Below, piece by piece: positions 9,025 to 18,758 of a stretch of DNA of 64,000 nt. Position numbers and translations under genes: made by a program. Position 1 is the stretch's first letter; each line of letters starts with the position of its first letter. Location: positions 744,001 to 808,000 of the forward strand of contig BLSF01000003.1 in NCBI GenBank assembly GCA_012862575.1. The letters are read 5' to 3'. This DNA is from Parietichytrium sp. I65-24A (Eukaryota > Sar > Bigyra > Thraustochytrida > Thraustochytriidae). The notes under the pieces are model-generated. The model searched no databases. It was not told where the DNA came from and worked only from the letters and a program-made list of their open reading frames with translations.

Positions 9025-10231
9025 ATGATGCTGTTTGGGGGATACAAGCAGGACAAGCTGAAGGCGGCGCTCAAGATGAGCATCGAGCGCATCAAGCTGC
9101 TGCAGAACAAGCGCGCCAACTCGATCAGGGCGAACAAGAAGAAGATCGCGCAGCTGCTGCGAGACGGCTTCGAGGAGAAGGCGAGGATCATGACCGAGCA
9201 TCTGGTGAAGGACGATATGATCTCGGAAGCGTATTCCATCCTTGAGCTCCACGTGTCGTTGGTGCTGGAGCGTATCAAGCTTATCGACTCGTTCAAGGAG
9301 TGCCCGTTCGACCTCATCGAAAGCGTCTCCACCTTGATCTACAGCGAGTCTCGCAGTGAAGTTAAAGTAAGTTTGGGTGGCCCATTTGGTTGATTTCTGC
9401 TTGTCAGTTTTGCGTGTGCTAACATGTGTACTCGATGTGGTGCAGGAGCTGGGACTGGTGAAGGAGCAGTTCAAGAAAAAGTACGGCAAGGAGTTTGTGG
9501 ATAGAGCTTTGACAAATCATAAAGGTTGTGTGAATGAAAGAGTCGTTCAAAAACTCAGTGCACAGCCTCCGAATGCGTTCTTGGTCCTGAATTACATGAA
9601 AGAGCTCGCCTCCGAATTCAACGTTGACTGGGTGCCAGACGAAGCTACCAGCCTTGTAGGCTCACGATTTGACTCTGCAATGGCTGCTCCAACCGGGACT
9701 TCCATTGAAAGCGGAACTGCGTCTGGGCTCGGAGCGTCCGCTTATAGGTACACTGATGGCCGAATCCTTGCACCAGGTCAGCGGCCAGCGAATTACAAGG
9801 ACGACGATGACATCCCGGCTGCCCCAGGCACTCCTGTCGATCCTCGGGGGGGCGGTAAAGGTGGCGCAGCTGGGGCGGACGATGACTTTGATATTCCCCA
9901 GGCTCCGAGCGGAACCCCAGGGTCACAGTCTTCTAGCAGGGGTAATGCGGCTGGAGGTAACTCTGCGGGCAAGAAGCCAGCGCGCCGCGACGACGATGAC
10001 GATGATGAGGATGATGTCAGCGGGGGAGGCGCAGGGGGCTTTAATCTCGATGACATTCCCATGGCCCCTGGCGGTGCACCCTCTTCAAGTCGCAGAGCTG
10101 CTGGAGGCTCGGCGGCTTCAGACCCGAAGAAAATGTTCCCTGACGACCCTTCAACCTTTGGAAAAGACGAACCAGAGGTCCCTGACTTTGACGAGCTCAC
10201 GGCTCGGTTCAATGCACTGAAGAAGCGCTAA
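9025..10231 (+). CDS. IST1: IST1-like ESCRT-III associated protein (two exons)
   Basis: Exon 1 is 9025-9366 and exon 2 is 9446-10231; joined in phase 0 they encode 375 residues. Residues 1-185 match the Ist1 domain: helix 1 with KLKAALKMSIERIKLLQNKR, then the long helices ending NAFLVLNYMKELASEFNVDW. IST1 binds CHMP1 and VPS4 and acts in multivesicular-body sorting, tubule scission and cytokinetic abscission. The tail is disordered and acidic, with three copies of a D-D/E-I-P-x-A-P-x-G-x-P motif. It ends in FDELTARFNALKKR, which fits a MIM1 helix that binds MIT domains of VPS4-type partners. Codons 1 and 2 are both Met. Confidence 0.93.
9367..9445 (+). other. IST1 intron (79 bp)
   Basis: The donor is GTAAGT at 9367 and the acceptor is GTGCAG ending at 9445. 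TGCTAAC at 9417-9423 is a good branch-point candidate, 22 bases before the acceptor. Splicing joins SRSEVK to ELGLVKEQF, restoring the Ist1 domain. Confidence 0.9.
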
Positions 10232-10601
10232 ATCTCGCTTTGCGCTCGGAAAAGTACGAAGTTCCTAAGGATGGATGTTTAATAGAATACTAAAGCTGGA
10301 TAAGAAAAGACATTGAGTGACATGAATCAGTCTCCGTGAAGTCCCTGATGCTTGAAACAGAGTGTCTTTCGAGAAGGTTCTCGACTTCATCAAATTTGAG
10401 AGACATTTACATCTTCATGTTTCTATGCTTAGTATGACAACTGGTAAGAGTCTCCTCTATCTATAACTGTTGGTTGATTTATAGACATGAACACTGCTTG
10501 GGTCGCGTTTCTAGGTTAACTCTTTTTCGGTTGTGAGCAAGAGAGGAGAGAATGGAAGGCATGATTGAACTCTGATTTGATTTGATTTGTTCGAAATTCT
10601 T
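10232..10601. other. Convergent 3' flanks of IST1 and piggyBac-derived gene
   Basis: AT-rich, no gene, no clear repeat. A TTAA occurs at about 10516 but is not followed by a sequence matching the other flank of the transposase gene. Confidence 0.6.
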
Positions 10602-12227
10602 CTATGGATTCTGCGTTGACTTCTTTCTCAGCTCGCGACGCTTTACTGTCTCGTTGCTATGCCATTGATGCCAACAGGTTACCTCTTGATGAACAGAGCG
10701 TCTCAAATTGTAATGAAGGGCAACATTGCACGTGGAGCAGAACTTGCGCGTGGCAAAGCCGCATACTACACAAAGGCGCTGTGAAATGGCCACCGGATTG
10801 TGCAGGGTGTCACTCAAGCGCAGCTTCTTCATAGGGGAACCATTTGCGAGACCAATTACTCTCCGTTTCCCATCTTCAACGCGCAGGTTCTCCAGTTCAG
10901 TACCACCAAGAGATTGGTATCGCTTGGTCCGGATTGGCGAGGTAGTGTAAGTTGGGGAGTCAGGGCTAATCCGAAAAGCTTCCTCGCTGCCCTGCTTTAG
11001 GCGGCAAGCATGTGAGACTAAGTCCAAACCAAGGTCCAAGGCAAATATCAGCATTGAACAATGTCTGCTGCACTGCGAGCGAAATGCGTCAAGCCCACGC
11101 CAAGGTATGTTCGAGTTCTTGAAGACACGATGCATTCGCCACAGAATTCCGCAGTTGATCACTTGATCGAAAATCTTCCCCATGGTCACCTTTTTCTCCC
11201 AATCAACATTGAATGCGAGCGAATCGAAGTGGGCCAAATAGTCGTCTACACCGTCTACACCCTGTTTGGTCCCTAAAAACTTGAAAGCAGAGATCTGAGA
11301 GTACCCACTTGCGTAGAGCTTGTTGTAAAGGCACAGTCGCAAATGCGAGTCTGCGATACAGTCGCTTCCAGCTCCGTTTTTGTGTCGTTTCCGAGGCCGA
11401 AAAGTATTCGTGGGTTTCGAATTCGACCTGGTTCCTCGGTTGCGATCATCTATTGTCACGCGTAAGTCCTTGTCTGGAACAACTCTGAGAACAAAGTCAG
11501 ACAATGCAGTTTCCAGCTTTGAGAACTTGGCACCTTCATCCATCGCATCAGAGTGGCTTGAATGTGTCGCTCGGTATCGAGGGGAGAACCCACACAGACA
11601 AGACTGCAGCTCATTGAAGCGAGCAAGGGGAAGGACGTGATCTCGCTCCACAATCTGCTCCACATCGCCGCGCATCAACTTTATTGCGCGGTCTTTTGGG
11701 ATATGTAATGCATTGATGTAGATCATCATACCGATAAAGGCATGAAACTCCCAATCCAGAGGGGCTCTCACACCATTTTGGTTGCATTTGATCCGCATCC
11801 ATTCCAGAAGGTAAAATCCAGCCTCCTTAAACATCAAAAGGAACAAATCAAGTCTTCCGCACGAATCTTGGTCTACTTTGTTCTCATCTAGAACTCCGTC
11901 GACTTTGGACACGACGCTGCGTACGTGCCTATGCGCAGACACATTCAAGTTCAATACCTCATCAGCCTCCTTTCTGGATAGAATCACTGGGACCGGAGTC
12001 TTGGAGATTTGCCAGCCCTTAAGAAAACTAGAACTTGCACTTTTGCGTCTTTTCCCTTCAACTCCGCTACCTGCCCCACCCCCACCCTTCTCACCCCGCC
12101 CCCTATTCTCACAATGTTTACTTCGCGCGTCTCTGTGACCACCTTTCCCACACGATCCACACACCAAGACAGGTTCACCCCACCTATCAACCTCCAACAC
12201 GCTCGAAGACGTACTCTCCTGGCTCAT
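10602..12227 (-). CDS. piggyBac transposase-derived protein, shortened DDE core
   Basis: This is an open frame of 541 residues. Residues 85-215 resemble the piggyBac N-terminal region (PLDWEFHAFIGMMIYINALH, then LPLARFNELQSCL). VTIDD at 257-261 fits the first catalytic Asp, and KQGVDGVDDY with D325/D328 fits the GVDxxDQ motif holding the last Asp. A cysteine-rich end (CVVC, CSTC, then His/Cys at 485-525) fits the piggyBac C-terminal zinc-binding domain, and CGSC-HC at 23-39 is an extra N-terminal zinc-like knuckle. Only about 65 residues separate the first and last Asp, against roughly 180 in the insect enzyme, so the segment with the middle Asp is missing. I see no TTAA-flanked terminal inverted repeats. 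It is either a decayed copy or a host-adopted DNA-binding protein. Confidence 0.75.
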   Translation of the reverse strand: MSQESTSSSVLEVDRWGEPVLVCGSCGKGGHRDARSKHCENRGRGEKGGGGAGSGVEGKRRKSASSSFLKGWQISKTPVPVILSRKEADEVLNLNVSAHRHVRSVVSKVDGVLDENKVDQDSCGRLDLFLLMFKEAGFYLLEWMRIKCNQNGVRAPLDWEFHAFIGMMIYINALHIPKDRAIKLMRGDVEQIVERDHVLPLARFNELQSCLCGFSPRYRATHSSHSDAMDEGAKFSKLETALSDFVLRVVPDKDLRVTIDDRNRGTRSNSKPTNTFRPRKRHKNGAGSDCIADSHLRLCLYNKLYASGYSQISAFKFLGTKQGVDGVDDYLAHFDSLAFNVDWEKKVTMGKIFDQVINCGILWRMHRVFKNSNIPWRGLDAFRSQCSRHCSMLIFALDLGLDLVSHACRLKQGSEEAFRISPDSPTYTTSPIRTKRYQSLGGTELENLRVEDGKRRVIGLANGSPMKKLRLSDTLHNPVAISQRLCVVCGFATRKFCSTCNVALHYNLRRSVHQEVTCWHQWHSNETVKRRELRKKSTQNP

Positions 12228-12719
12228 GGTTCCTTCCTCACGGACCTTGTCCTGTGGCCCCCCCTCCTAAGCACTTTTCACTCCTGGAACGAACTGCGTT
12301 GCACAGACCCACGTCGCACTTGTCACGGGCTACCTACCGGATTCAAACTTTCAAAAACATCGTCTCGCAAGTGTTTTTTAGAGTTCAAGTGGAAGTTTCT
12401 AAGCGAAGTAAATCAACCAACTGTTATAGTTGGGCAAAATCAAGTCAACAGTTTGTTGACCTAAATCAACCAATTGGTTGAGTTACAAAACATAGAGATA
12501 GATATATGCAAAAGAGTGGGGCTGACTTCACTTTAATAGTACCAGAGCCAAACAGAAATCTCGTGTCCCGCTTCACGAGATTTCTAGCCAGAGTTACAAG
12601 CATTGAGCACGATCGAAATTAACGAGATGCAGCAACTTCTCCAACTACAAAAAGAAGGCACCACCAGCCTTCCCTCGGAAGGCGGATGCTTGAGATATAT
12701 TTAACAATGTTCATCGCCT
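12228..12719. other. Intergenic region with palindrome cluster
   Basis: No gene seen. The notable content is three adjacent palindromes at 12417-12480. The rest is AT-rich. Confidence 0.6.
12417..12480. repeat. Three adjacent CAAC/GTTG palindromes
   Basis: In 64 bp there are CCAACT-5-AGTTGG (12417-12433), GTCAACA-3-TGTTGAC (12444-12460) and the perfect CAACCAATTGGTTG (12467-12480). All share CAAC/GTTG half-sites. They could be an array of dimer-binding operators or subterminal repeats of the adjacent piggyBac-like unit. Confidence 0.75.
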
Positions 12720-14345
12720 TCAGTCCAATTTACTTTTCCAGGAGCACTTTTCCTCGCTCAGACACCTCTCCACGATCGATACTGCCTTCTCTAGGCCCCT
12801 TTCGCTTGCAAGGCTCTTCGAAAGCCGAACTGCGTTTTGGGTGTAAAGCTCGTCATTGAGAATACGCGCCAAACAGTCGCATACCGAGTCTGTCGACACG
12901 AGCTTCAATGGAAGGTGGATGCCAGCTTTTTGCTCGGAGACAGCATCAGCCCAGCCTGCTTGATCATACCATTTGAGGACTGGTATGATGATAGAAGGGA
13001 CGCCATGCAGGAGAACGCGACTTGTAGTTCCAGCACCGCCATGATGAATTACGGCAGCGCAGCGAGGGAATAGTTCCGAGTATGGAAGGGAGGCAAAGTA
13101 TATTAGGTCGCTGTCCGGGGGAGGCAAACCCTCTGTCCATTTACAGATTACAACACATTTTATTGTTGGGGATTGTTTCTGAACTGCAGCGATAGCCATT
13201 GGGACAACGCCAGAACCGGACAAAGCCGGATCCATGCTTCCGAACGAAATGCACACTGCTTTCTCGTCGATTCCCAAGAATTTGTCAAGCAACCTGGAGT
13301 CTGAATCTCGTGCTTCGCGCGGAACCTTCTCGGTGGCGCAAAATCCAACTACGTGGTGGTTGTCGCTCCAGTCTGGTGGGGCAGGCACAAGCGACGGGCT
13401 ATACGCGTGTATAGTCTGCATATTGCGAAGAGCTTCTAGGCGCAGATGCGAAAGCTCGGGTAAATCTAGTCTCGTCCTTCGAAACTCATTTTGCTTTCTC
13501 GTGAAACCGGTTTGATAGGCAGCCAAGACCGCCATGCTTTCACGCCGCAGGTGGGCTAGTTTGTTCGCAATTTGGTACGTATAGGTCTTTTCTCCGAACG
13601 GAGCACGCGTACCCGAAGAGACGTCAGGAGCAAACTTGAGTGCCATGCAAGGGATTCCGAGGGCCTCTGCGATATCAAGCCCAAAGTGAACCGCGAACGT
13701 GCCAGCAAGTATCACCCAGGGCTCTGCGTCCAGAGCAGCACTGTAGAATCCCTCCGCCACGCGCGTGTACTCTTGGCCGTATTGTTCAACGGCTGCACGA
13801 AGAAACTCGGCGAGGGACCGGGCCGATGCCCAACTTTCGGCTGGCAAGACACCCTCTATCCCGCAAGTACAAAAGTCAACTCCGTAAGCTTTTGCCAGAG
13901 AGGCATACATGCCCGGTCCGCAGACGAGCACCCTCTCCCCCCTCGCCGTCTTCAACTCCGTGGCAAGAACTAATAAGGGCTCAACATCCCCTCTTGACCC
14001 CATCGCCATGATAAGCACATCATACGTTGCATTCGAAACCTCGCCAGCCCGTTCTATTTGAGCCTCGCTTACACGGCCTGCTCCCTCTTTGTCGCCCCTG
14101 GTACTTCGTCTTTCGCTCCTGAGCTGGCGTCGCTCGCGGACGGACGCTTCTCCAATATACCCGTCCACCACTCTCGCTGCAAGCACCAAAGCACACATTG
14201 TGGCGAGCGACACTAGCTTGCGCCCGCTCATGAACGCAGCCACGGCGCACAGCGCCATTCCCCTGACCAGCGCCACGCGTGCCTTCTGCCATATTCGCAC
14301 CTTGCGTTGGTGGCCCCTCCACGGCCACAACCGCAGCTCTTCCAT
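12720..14345 (-). CDS. UDP-glycosyltransferase, sterol-glucosyltransferase type (GT1)
   Basis: The first ATG of the frame is 14343-14345 (541 residues); the open frame upstream begins only at TTG. Residues 30-66 hold one or two hydrophobic stretches, suggesting a signal anchor. The GT-B fold starts at about 108 with YDVLIMAMGSRGDVEPLL, the N-terminal motif of sterol and MGT-type glycosyltransferases. The donor-binding half includes VCISFGSM at 364-371 and HHGGAGTT at 434-441, whose His-Gly-Gly contacts the nucleotide sugar. Closest by motif are sterol 3-beta-glucosyltransferases, but the PH/GRAM domains of the fungal enzymes are absent, so the acceptor is unknown. It is head-to-head with the MlaFE-type transporter. 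Confidence 0.85.
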   Translation of the reverse strand: MEELRLWPWRGHQRKVRIWQKARVALVRGMALCAVAAFMSGRKLVSLATMCALVLAARVVDGYIGEASVRERRQLRSERRSTRGDKEGAGRVSEAQIERAGEVSNATYDVLIMAMGSRGDVEPLLVLATELKTARGERVLVCGPGMYASLAKAYGVDFCTCGIEGVLPAESWASARSLAEFLRAAVEQYGQEYTRVAEGFYSAALDAEPWVILAGTFAVHFGLDIAEALGIPCMALKFAPDVSSGTRAPFGEKTYTYQIANKLAHLRRESMAVLAAYQTGFTRKQNEFRRTRLDLPELSHLRLEALRNMQTIHAYSPSLVPAPPDWSDNHHVVGFCATEKVPREARDSDSRLLDKFLGIDEKAVCISFGSMDPALSGSGVVPMAIAAVQKQSPTIKCVVICKWTEGLPPPDSDLIYFASLPYSELFPRCAAVIHHGGAGTTSRVLLHGVPSIIIPVLKWYDQAGWADAVSEQKAGIHLPLKLVSTDSVCDCLARILNDELYTQNAVRLSKSLASERGLEKAVSIVERCLSEEKCSWKSKLD

Positions 14346-14807
14346 TGGGCTCCTGGGCCTGGCAGACAGCCCCAATCTTTTAGGCCGCCCCGCAACTCTT
14401 GCACGCCCAAGCTCGCCAAATCCCCGCGTGGCGTGCGCCGCTCTTTTCCCACACCAGTTACGAGCGCGTACACATTCCCGCGCCTGTCCCCGCACCTGGC
14501 CCCGCGCTCGACGAAAGATCCTAACGTGCGTTTCATACACGACTACGCGGCGCAAGGTGTATTTTCTGCATAAAATTTCAATGTTTCTGTAAGAGAGTGG
14601 AAGGGCTCGCTGCTGTCACCGACTGCTCATACCGTGGCGTCTTGAGGGTCTTGAGGGGGAGGGGAGAAGAAAGAAGAAAGTGTCCTCGCTCGCGCCTGGG
14701 GAGCGCCGAGCTGTGCCGCGAGCAAAGGTGACGCGCTAGTCGAAGGCAGGAAAGCGGTCGAGTTGCTGGTGCTACTGGGCTGAAAGAAAGAGCGTTGGAC
14801 GGCGACC
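14346..14807. other. Divergent promoter region, glycosyltransferase / ABC transporter
   Basis: These 462 bp are shared by two divergent starts. GTGTCCTCGC lies at 14680-14689, 118 bp before the transporter ATG. A purine run (GAGGGGGAGGGGAGAAGAAAG) lies just before it. Confidence 0.6.
14680..14689 (+). promoter_or_regulatory. GTGTCCTCGC motif in divergent promoter
   Basis: Exact copy of the recurrent upstream 10-mer. It reads GTGTCCTCGC toward the transporter and GCGAGGACAC toward the glycosyltransferase, whose ATG is 334 bp away. Confidence 0.5.
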
Positions 14808-16487
14808 ATGGCCACGGAGCAAGGAAAAGTGAAAGCGAAAGCGCAAGGGAAGACGAGCGGCAGGCCGCTGGCGCAGCTCAGTGTTTCGCGCGCGAGGAAC
14901 TGCAAAGTGGACGTGAGCGAGGAGCGCATCCTAGTGCACGAAGGCGAAACCGTGCAGCTGGAGGGCCCGTCTGGCGCTGGCAAGTCCTCGCTGGCGCGGG
15001 CCTGGGCTCGGTGCCTTTGGAACAGTCAGGATGGCAAGGAGGAAAACAAAGTTTTAGGTTTCGTGGCGGAAGCGAGGGCGATGAAAGCCGGGTTGAAGGC
15101 TGCAATGCTGTTTCAAGAGGCTACTTTGCTGGAGAACCTCACTGTGCGGGAGAATTTGGTGCTGGCAATGTCGTTCACCGGAGTGGCCAAGTCGGACGGA
15201 CAGGCGGGGGCCATGGAGGGCTTTCTGAAGAAGGCAGGGCTGGAGGTGTCCGAGCAACTACTCGCAAAGTACCCCTCGGAGCTGAGCGTTGGGATGGCCC
15301 GCAGAGTCGCGCTCGCTTCTGCCCTCGCGCAGTCGCCGGACGTGCTCTTCGCCGACGAGCCGTTCTCGTCGCTGGATGCCACAAGCGCGCGGACGATTGC
15401 GATGCGTCTCAGGCAGCTACAGCGAGAAACCGGCTTGAGCATCGTTCTCGTCAATCATGTTGAGGAGTTTGGGGCCATCTTGCAGCCCACATTGTCAATC
15501 AAAGTGGAGGCTCGCGCTGACCAAATTCAGTATCGGTCAAGCGGTTTCGTTCAATTTCTGTACAGCATGCTCCAGAAAATTACTCATCACGGCGGCGGCG
15601 TCCGCCTTGCCCATCGAGCGTGGAGCGACTTTGTCCGCATAATCATATCTTCCGCTTTGCTATGTTTCCTTGCTGGTGCTCTCGTTGGCGGCGGGTTCAT
15701 GAGTTTGGCTGATGTGTTCCTAAAGTACTTGGACGTTGACGTCATACTCGAAGCGCTTCCTCAGTCCATAAAGAAGAACACCATTTTCACTATGGTGAAG
15801 GGGTCCATCGCGAAATTCGGCAAAGGCACCTTGGAGGAAGCCAAGCCAAAGGTCATTGGAATAGCGTTCTCGTACATGTGCTGCATTGAGCTGGCTCCTC
15901 TTATTGTTGGGCTTTTGATGGCTGGCATCCTCGCATCATTTCTCGGTGGCCGCATCGCGACGCTGCAGTCCACCGAGCAGGACGATCTCCTCTTTTCTTA
16001 TGGGCTTCGGCCGACCTGGACATGGACTCTCTATCCGTCGCTTATCATCGCGGTTTGCGGGGCTCCTGTGCTATTCTTGGGGTGTTACTCTGGCTTGCTC
16101 CTGTCCGGAGTGCATCGCCTGTCCGGGTCTTTGAGCGCAAAGGATCGAGAAGACATTATGTCGCATGCTCTTGATGCGCTGAAAACACATAATTTGAACG
16201 GTGGTGTGGGTGCGTCTGGCGGATGGCTGACCTACCTTCCAATCATCGGATTGTACAGAACATTAGGTTTTCTTGTCTTGAACGTGCTCACAGGAGAGTT
16301 TATTCTCAGAGTTGTATTCGTATCACGTACTGCCAAGCATGTCTCTTTTGGCATTGGAATCTCGGTCATGTGCTGCTTTGTGGTAACTCTGTTGGCAGAG
16401 TTTTTCTTCTCCCAACTTCTTCTCCAGACTCTGTCTCTTCCCAATCCAAAAGATTTGGACCTGAACTCAATCTTGAACAAGATTTAA
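14808..16487 (+). CDS. Fused MlaF-MlaE-type ABC lipid transporter (ATPase plus permease)
   Basis: This is a 559-residue single-exon protein. The N-terminal half is an ABC ATPase: Walker A GPSGAGKSS at 53-61, signature LSVGM at 159-163 (usually LSGGQ), Walker B DVLFADEP from 178, D-loop SSLD and a switch His in VNHVEE. The C-terminal half (about 270-545) has several membrane segments. It includes the MlaE/TGD1 core IELAPLIVGLLMAGILASFL, then GGRIATLQSTEQDDLL, equivalent to the E-PL-G--GR-G---A-E---M---EQ-DAL signature. In bacteria and plastids these are separate subunits (MlaF/MlaE, TGD3/TGD1) that move phospholipids with an MCE-domain protein. No organelle presequence is obvious. Lipid transport is inferred from family. 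Confidence 0.85.
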   Translation: MATEQGKVKAKAQGKTSGRPLAQLSVSRARNCKVDVSEERILVHEGETVQLEGPSGAGKSSLARAWARCLWNSQDGKEENKVLGFVAEARAMKAGLKAAMLFQEATLLENLTVRENLVLAMSFTGVAKSDGQAGAMEGFLKKAGLEVSEQLLAKYPSELSVGMARRVALASALAQSPDVLFADEPFSSLDATSARTIAMRLRQLQRETGLSIVLVNHVEEFGAILQPTLSIKVEARADQIQYRSSGFVQFLYSMLQKITHHGGGVRLAHRAWSDFVRIIISSALLCFLAGALVGGGFMSLADVFLKYLDVDVILEALPQSIKKNTIFTMVKGSIAKFGKGTLEEAKPKVIGIAFSYMCCIELAPLIVGLLMAGILASFLGGRIATLQSTEQDDLLFSYGLRPTWTWTLYPSLIIAVCGAPVLFLGCYSGLLLSGVHRLSGSLSAKDREDIMSHALDALKTHNLNGGVGASGGWLTYLPIIGLYRTLGFLVLNVLTGEFILRVVFVSRTAKHVSFGIGISVMCCFVVTLLAEFFFSQLLLQTLSLPNPKDLDLNSILNKI

Positions 16488-16885
16488 AAAGTCACCCACT
16501 TATCTGCGCATTTCTTTCTCATTCTCCTTCTGGGTGCAGCCACGCACGGACTTTTCTGAACTTTAAAAAGAAAGGAAAGGGGAACTTTGGCGGGAGCGAT
16601 TTGTTGAGAATTTCTAGAAGAAGAATCACTGGGAAGCCGTCGCTGACAGTGTTCAAAGGCGCGACCTACAAAGTAAACGTTGACGACTCCTGGCGATCCA
16701 AAAGAAAAAAATACATAGAGTGTCGAGATCAAAATCATTCAGATATCAATAGGAGTTATTAGTACGTATGTCCGACTCGTTCGCAAGTGACTTGGCATGA
16801 GAGCGATCTTCAGCAATACAGAAGCGTATCAAAGACCACAAGTAATTGAACAAGCTTTTTAAAAGGAGAATGAGGATGCACTCGC
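16488..16885. other. Convergent 3' flanks
   Basis: No gene or clear repeat seen; moderately AT-rich 3' regions of the ABC transporter and the sorting receptor. Confidence 0.6.
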
Positions 16886-18697
16886 TCACGAGAGCTCGAC
16901 AACGTGTTGCTGGCGGTTGCCGCCTCCGACGAAAGAGCCTGTGTCATCAGGCTCATCTTGGTCCATGCGCATGTACTCTCCCATGATGTTGCGAACATCT
17001 TCGTGAAGCTCGTAACGGAGGCGCTTTCTCTCGCGCTCGCGCATAACAAAAAAGGTTCCGACAAGGACGCCAACTACGACAAAGATAACAATGAAGAAGG
17101 TGAAAAAGTCCACCCCACTTCCAGAATCAGCGCTGGCAGAAGGAGCAGCAGGCGTCGGCGCCGGGACGCCCTGGAAGCAGCGCTCCACGAGGGTTTTGTC
17201 TGAAAAGAGGGTCTCGTCGTCGCTGAGAACGCAAGGGCAATATTCAGGCTGGGACTTGGAGTCAAAGCCGGAGCACATGGCGACAAGAACGTTCTTCAGG
17301 GATGTGCCAAACTCAACGATGCGGTCGTTCACGACAAGGGTTGGTAGCCTCTGGAAACTGAGCTTCTTGCGCTCCTGGAGCTCTACATCCCAGAGCGTGT
17401 TGCTCCTGTCCGCGCTGACCTCATAGGAACCGGCGCTTTGGATGCAGCCCATAGCAGTGTCCCAGCTGAGCCCGGCTTCTTTAAAGTAGTTCTTGGAGCA
17501 AGCCTCGGAGTAGTACATTGGCTCGTCGGCGTAAGGAGAGTCTTCGTTTTTGCCGGAGCAGTACTCGGCGATCAAGTAAATGTACTTCCACCACTTCAAC
17601 TGGTCCTGAGGGTTGCCGCTGTCTCTGACTTGCTGGAAGGCGCAGAATTGGCGCATATTCTCCTGCGACAAGAGTACACCGCTGTTCTTACCAGCGCCAA
17701 GACCGTCAGGATCAAAATGGCCTTTTTTTTAAATCATATAAACGATGTTTGATTTGTGTCAGTCTCAGTAAACAAACATACAAAAGAACAAAAGCAGCAA
17801 AACAAATCATCAAAAGTGCGACTTACAATAGCGGCCCTTGTTATGGCATGCGTCCTTGCAATGAGCCTGTCCGTCCTGGCCGGTGCACCCGAGTTCCTCT
17901 CCATCCCACACAAAGTAACGCGGAGTAAACTTTGTTTTTGCGATGACAGCGGGCATGACATCTTTGTACCAATACTCCTTCACAAAGATGTCGGCATTGA
18001 GCAGACTACTCGTCCAGAGCACCCAGTCCACGGTGTCCTCCTGTGGAATGTTCCAGCGCATACTGACCAGCACCGAGTCCCCGTTGTACGCGCAGTTGAC
18101 GCCAGTGATCGAGTCCGCGCTCGTGAAGGTCGAGTCCTGCACCATCTTCTGGCATTCGATCATGCGCAGGCCGTCCCAGCGCGACACGATCATCGCCGGT
18201 ATGCGGATGCTATTGTCCGCGCCCCCCATGTAGGAGATCTCGTCGACGGTGCCCACCTCATTGCAGTGGTCCCTCCACTTTTGCCCTCCTTTCGATGCCG
18301 CGTTCTTTTTCAGGCACTTGTTCTCCACCACCAGCAGCCCCACTGCGTTTCGGGTCTGCGCGTTCAGCGCCTCTGCTACGAAGCTGCAGCTCTCGTACCC
18401 GTCCACCACCAGCACTTTCGACCCTTCTATGCGCACCCCATTCGAGGGACATGCGCCCAGCACCTCTGCGGTCTTGTCCTGCTGGTCCACCTCGACGCGC
18501 GCAAACAGCTGGTTCGCCTTACCGTAGTCGCTAGCGCCGAATAGCGCGCTGCGATGCTCGATCTCCGCGCTCGCGGCCAACGTGTCCGGTTTCTGGAACG
18601 CCACCACGCTCGCGCTCAGACCGATACCAGCGCCGCTAGTCACTCCTACTCCACCCGCCGCTGCCGCCACCAGCAGCGCCACGCTCGCCCTGCCCAT
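16886..18697 (-). CDS. Vacuolar sorting receptor (VSR), two exons
   Basis: Exon 1 is 18697-17827 and exon 2 is 17721-16886 on the minus strand, giving 568 residues. An N-terminal signal-like segment (1-30) is followed by a PA domain (about 60-190) and the VSR luminal region with KFTPRYFVWDGEELGC and CKDACHNKGRYC. A thioredoxin-like part (NMRQFCAF, RLPTLVVNDR) follows. One membrane span, FFTFFIVIFVVVGVLVGTFF, precedes a cytosolic tail with HEDVRNIMGEYMRM; YMRM is a YxxPhi adaptor motif at the same place as YMPL in plant VSRs. These receptors carry soluble cargo from Golgi/TGN to vacuoles. The EGF repeats of plant VSRs are mostly absent. The order of parts matches the plant family closely. Confidence 0.93.
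17722..17826 (-). other. VSR intron (105 bp)
   Basis: The donor is GTAAGT (17826-17821) after GGCCGCTATT, and the acceptor AG is at 17723-17722. The joined codon TGC restores the conserved GRYC of VSRs followed by HFDPDG. The acceptor is preceded by a run of A rather than a pyrimidine tract, which is unusual; the match to the family makes the junction likely. Confidence 0.8.
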
Positions 18698-18758
18698 CTT
18701 GCGCTGCTACCAGAGGAGATCGACCGAAGACCCGTCCCACTGCTACCGCTGCTGTCCC

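Noticed and set aside
10516-12537. TTAA sites on both sides of the piggyBac-derived gene as transposon ends
   Set aside because: The bases next to the two TTAA sites do not form inverted repeats by eye, so no element boundaries are claimed.
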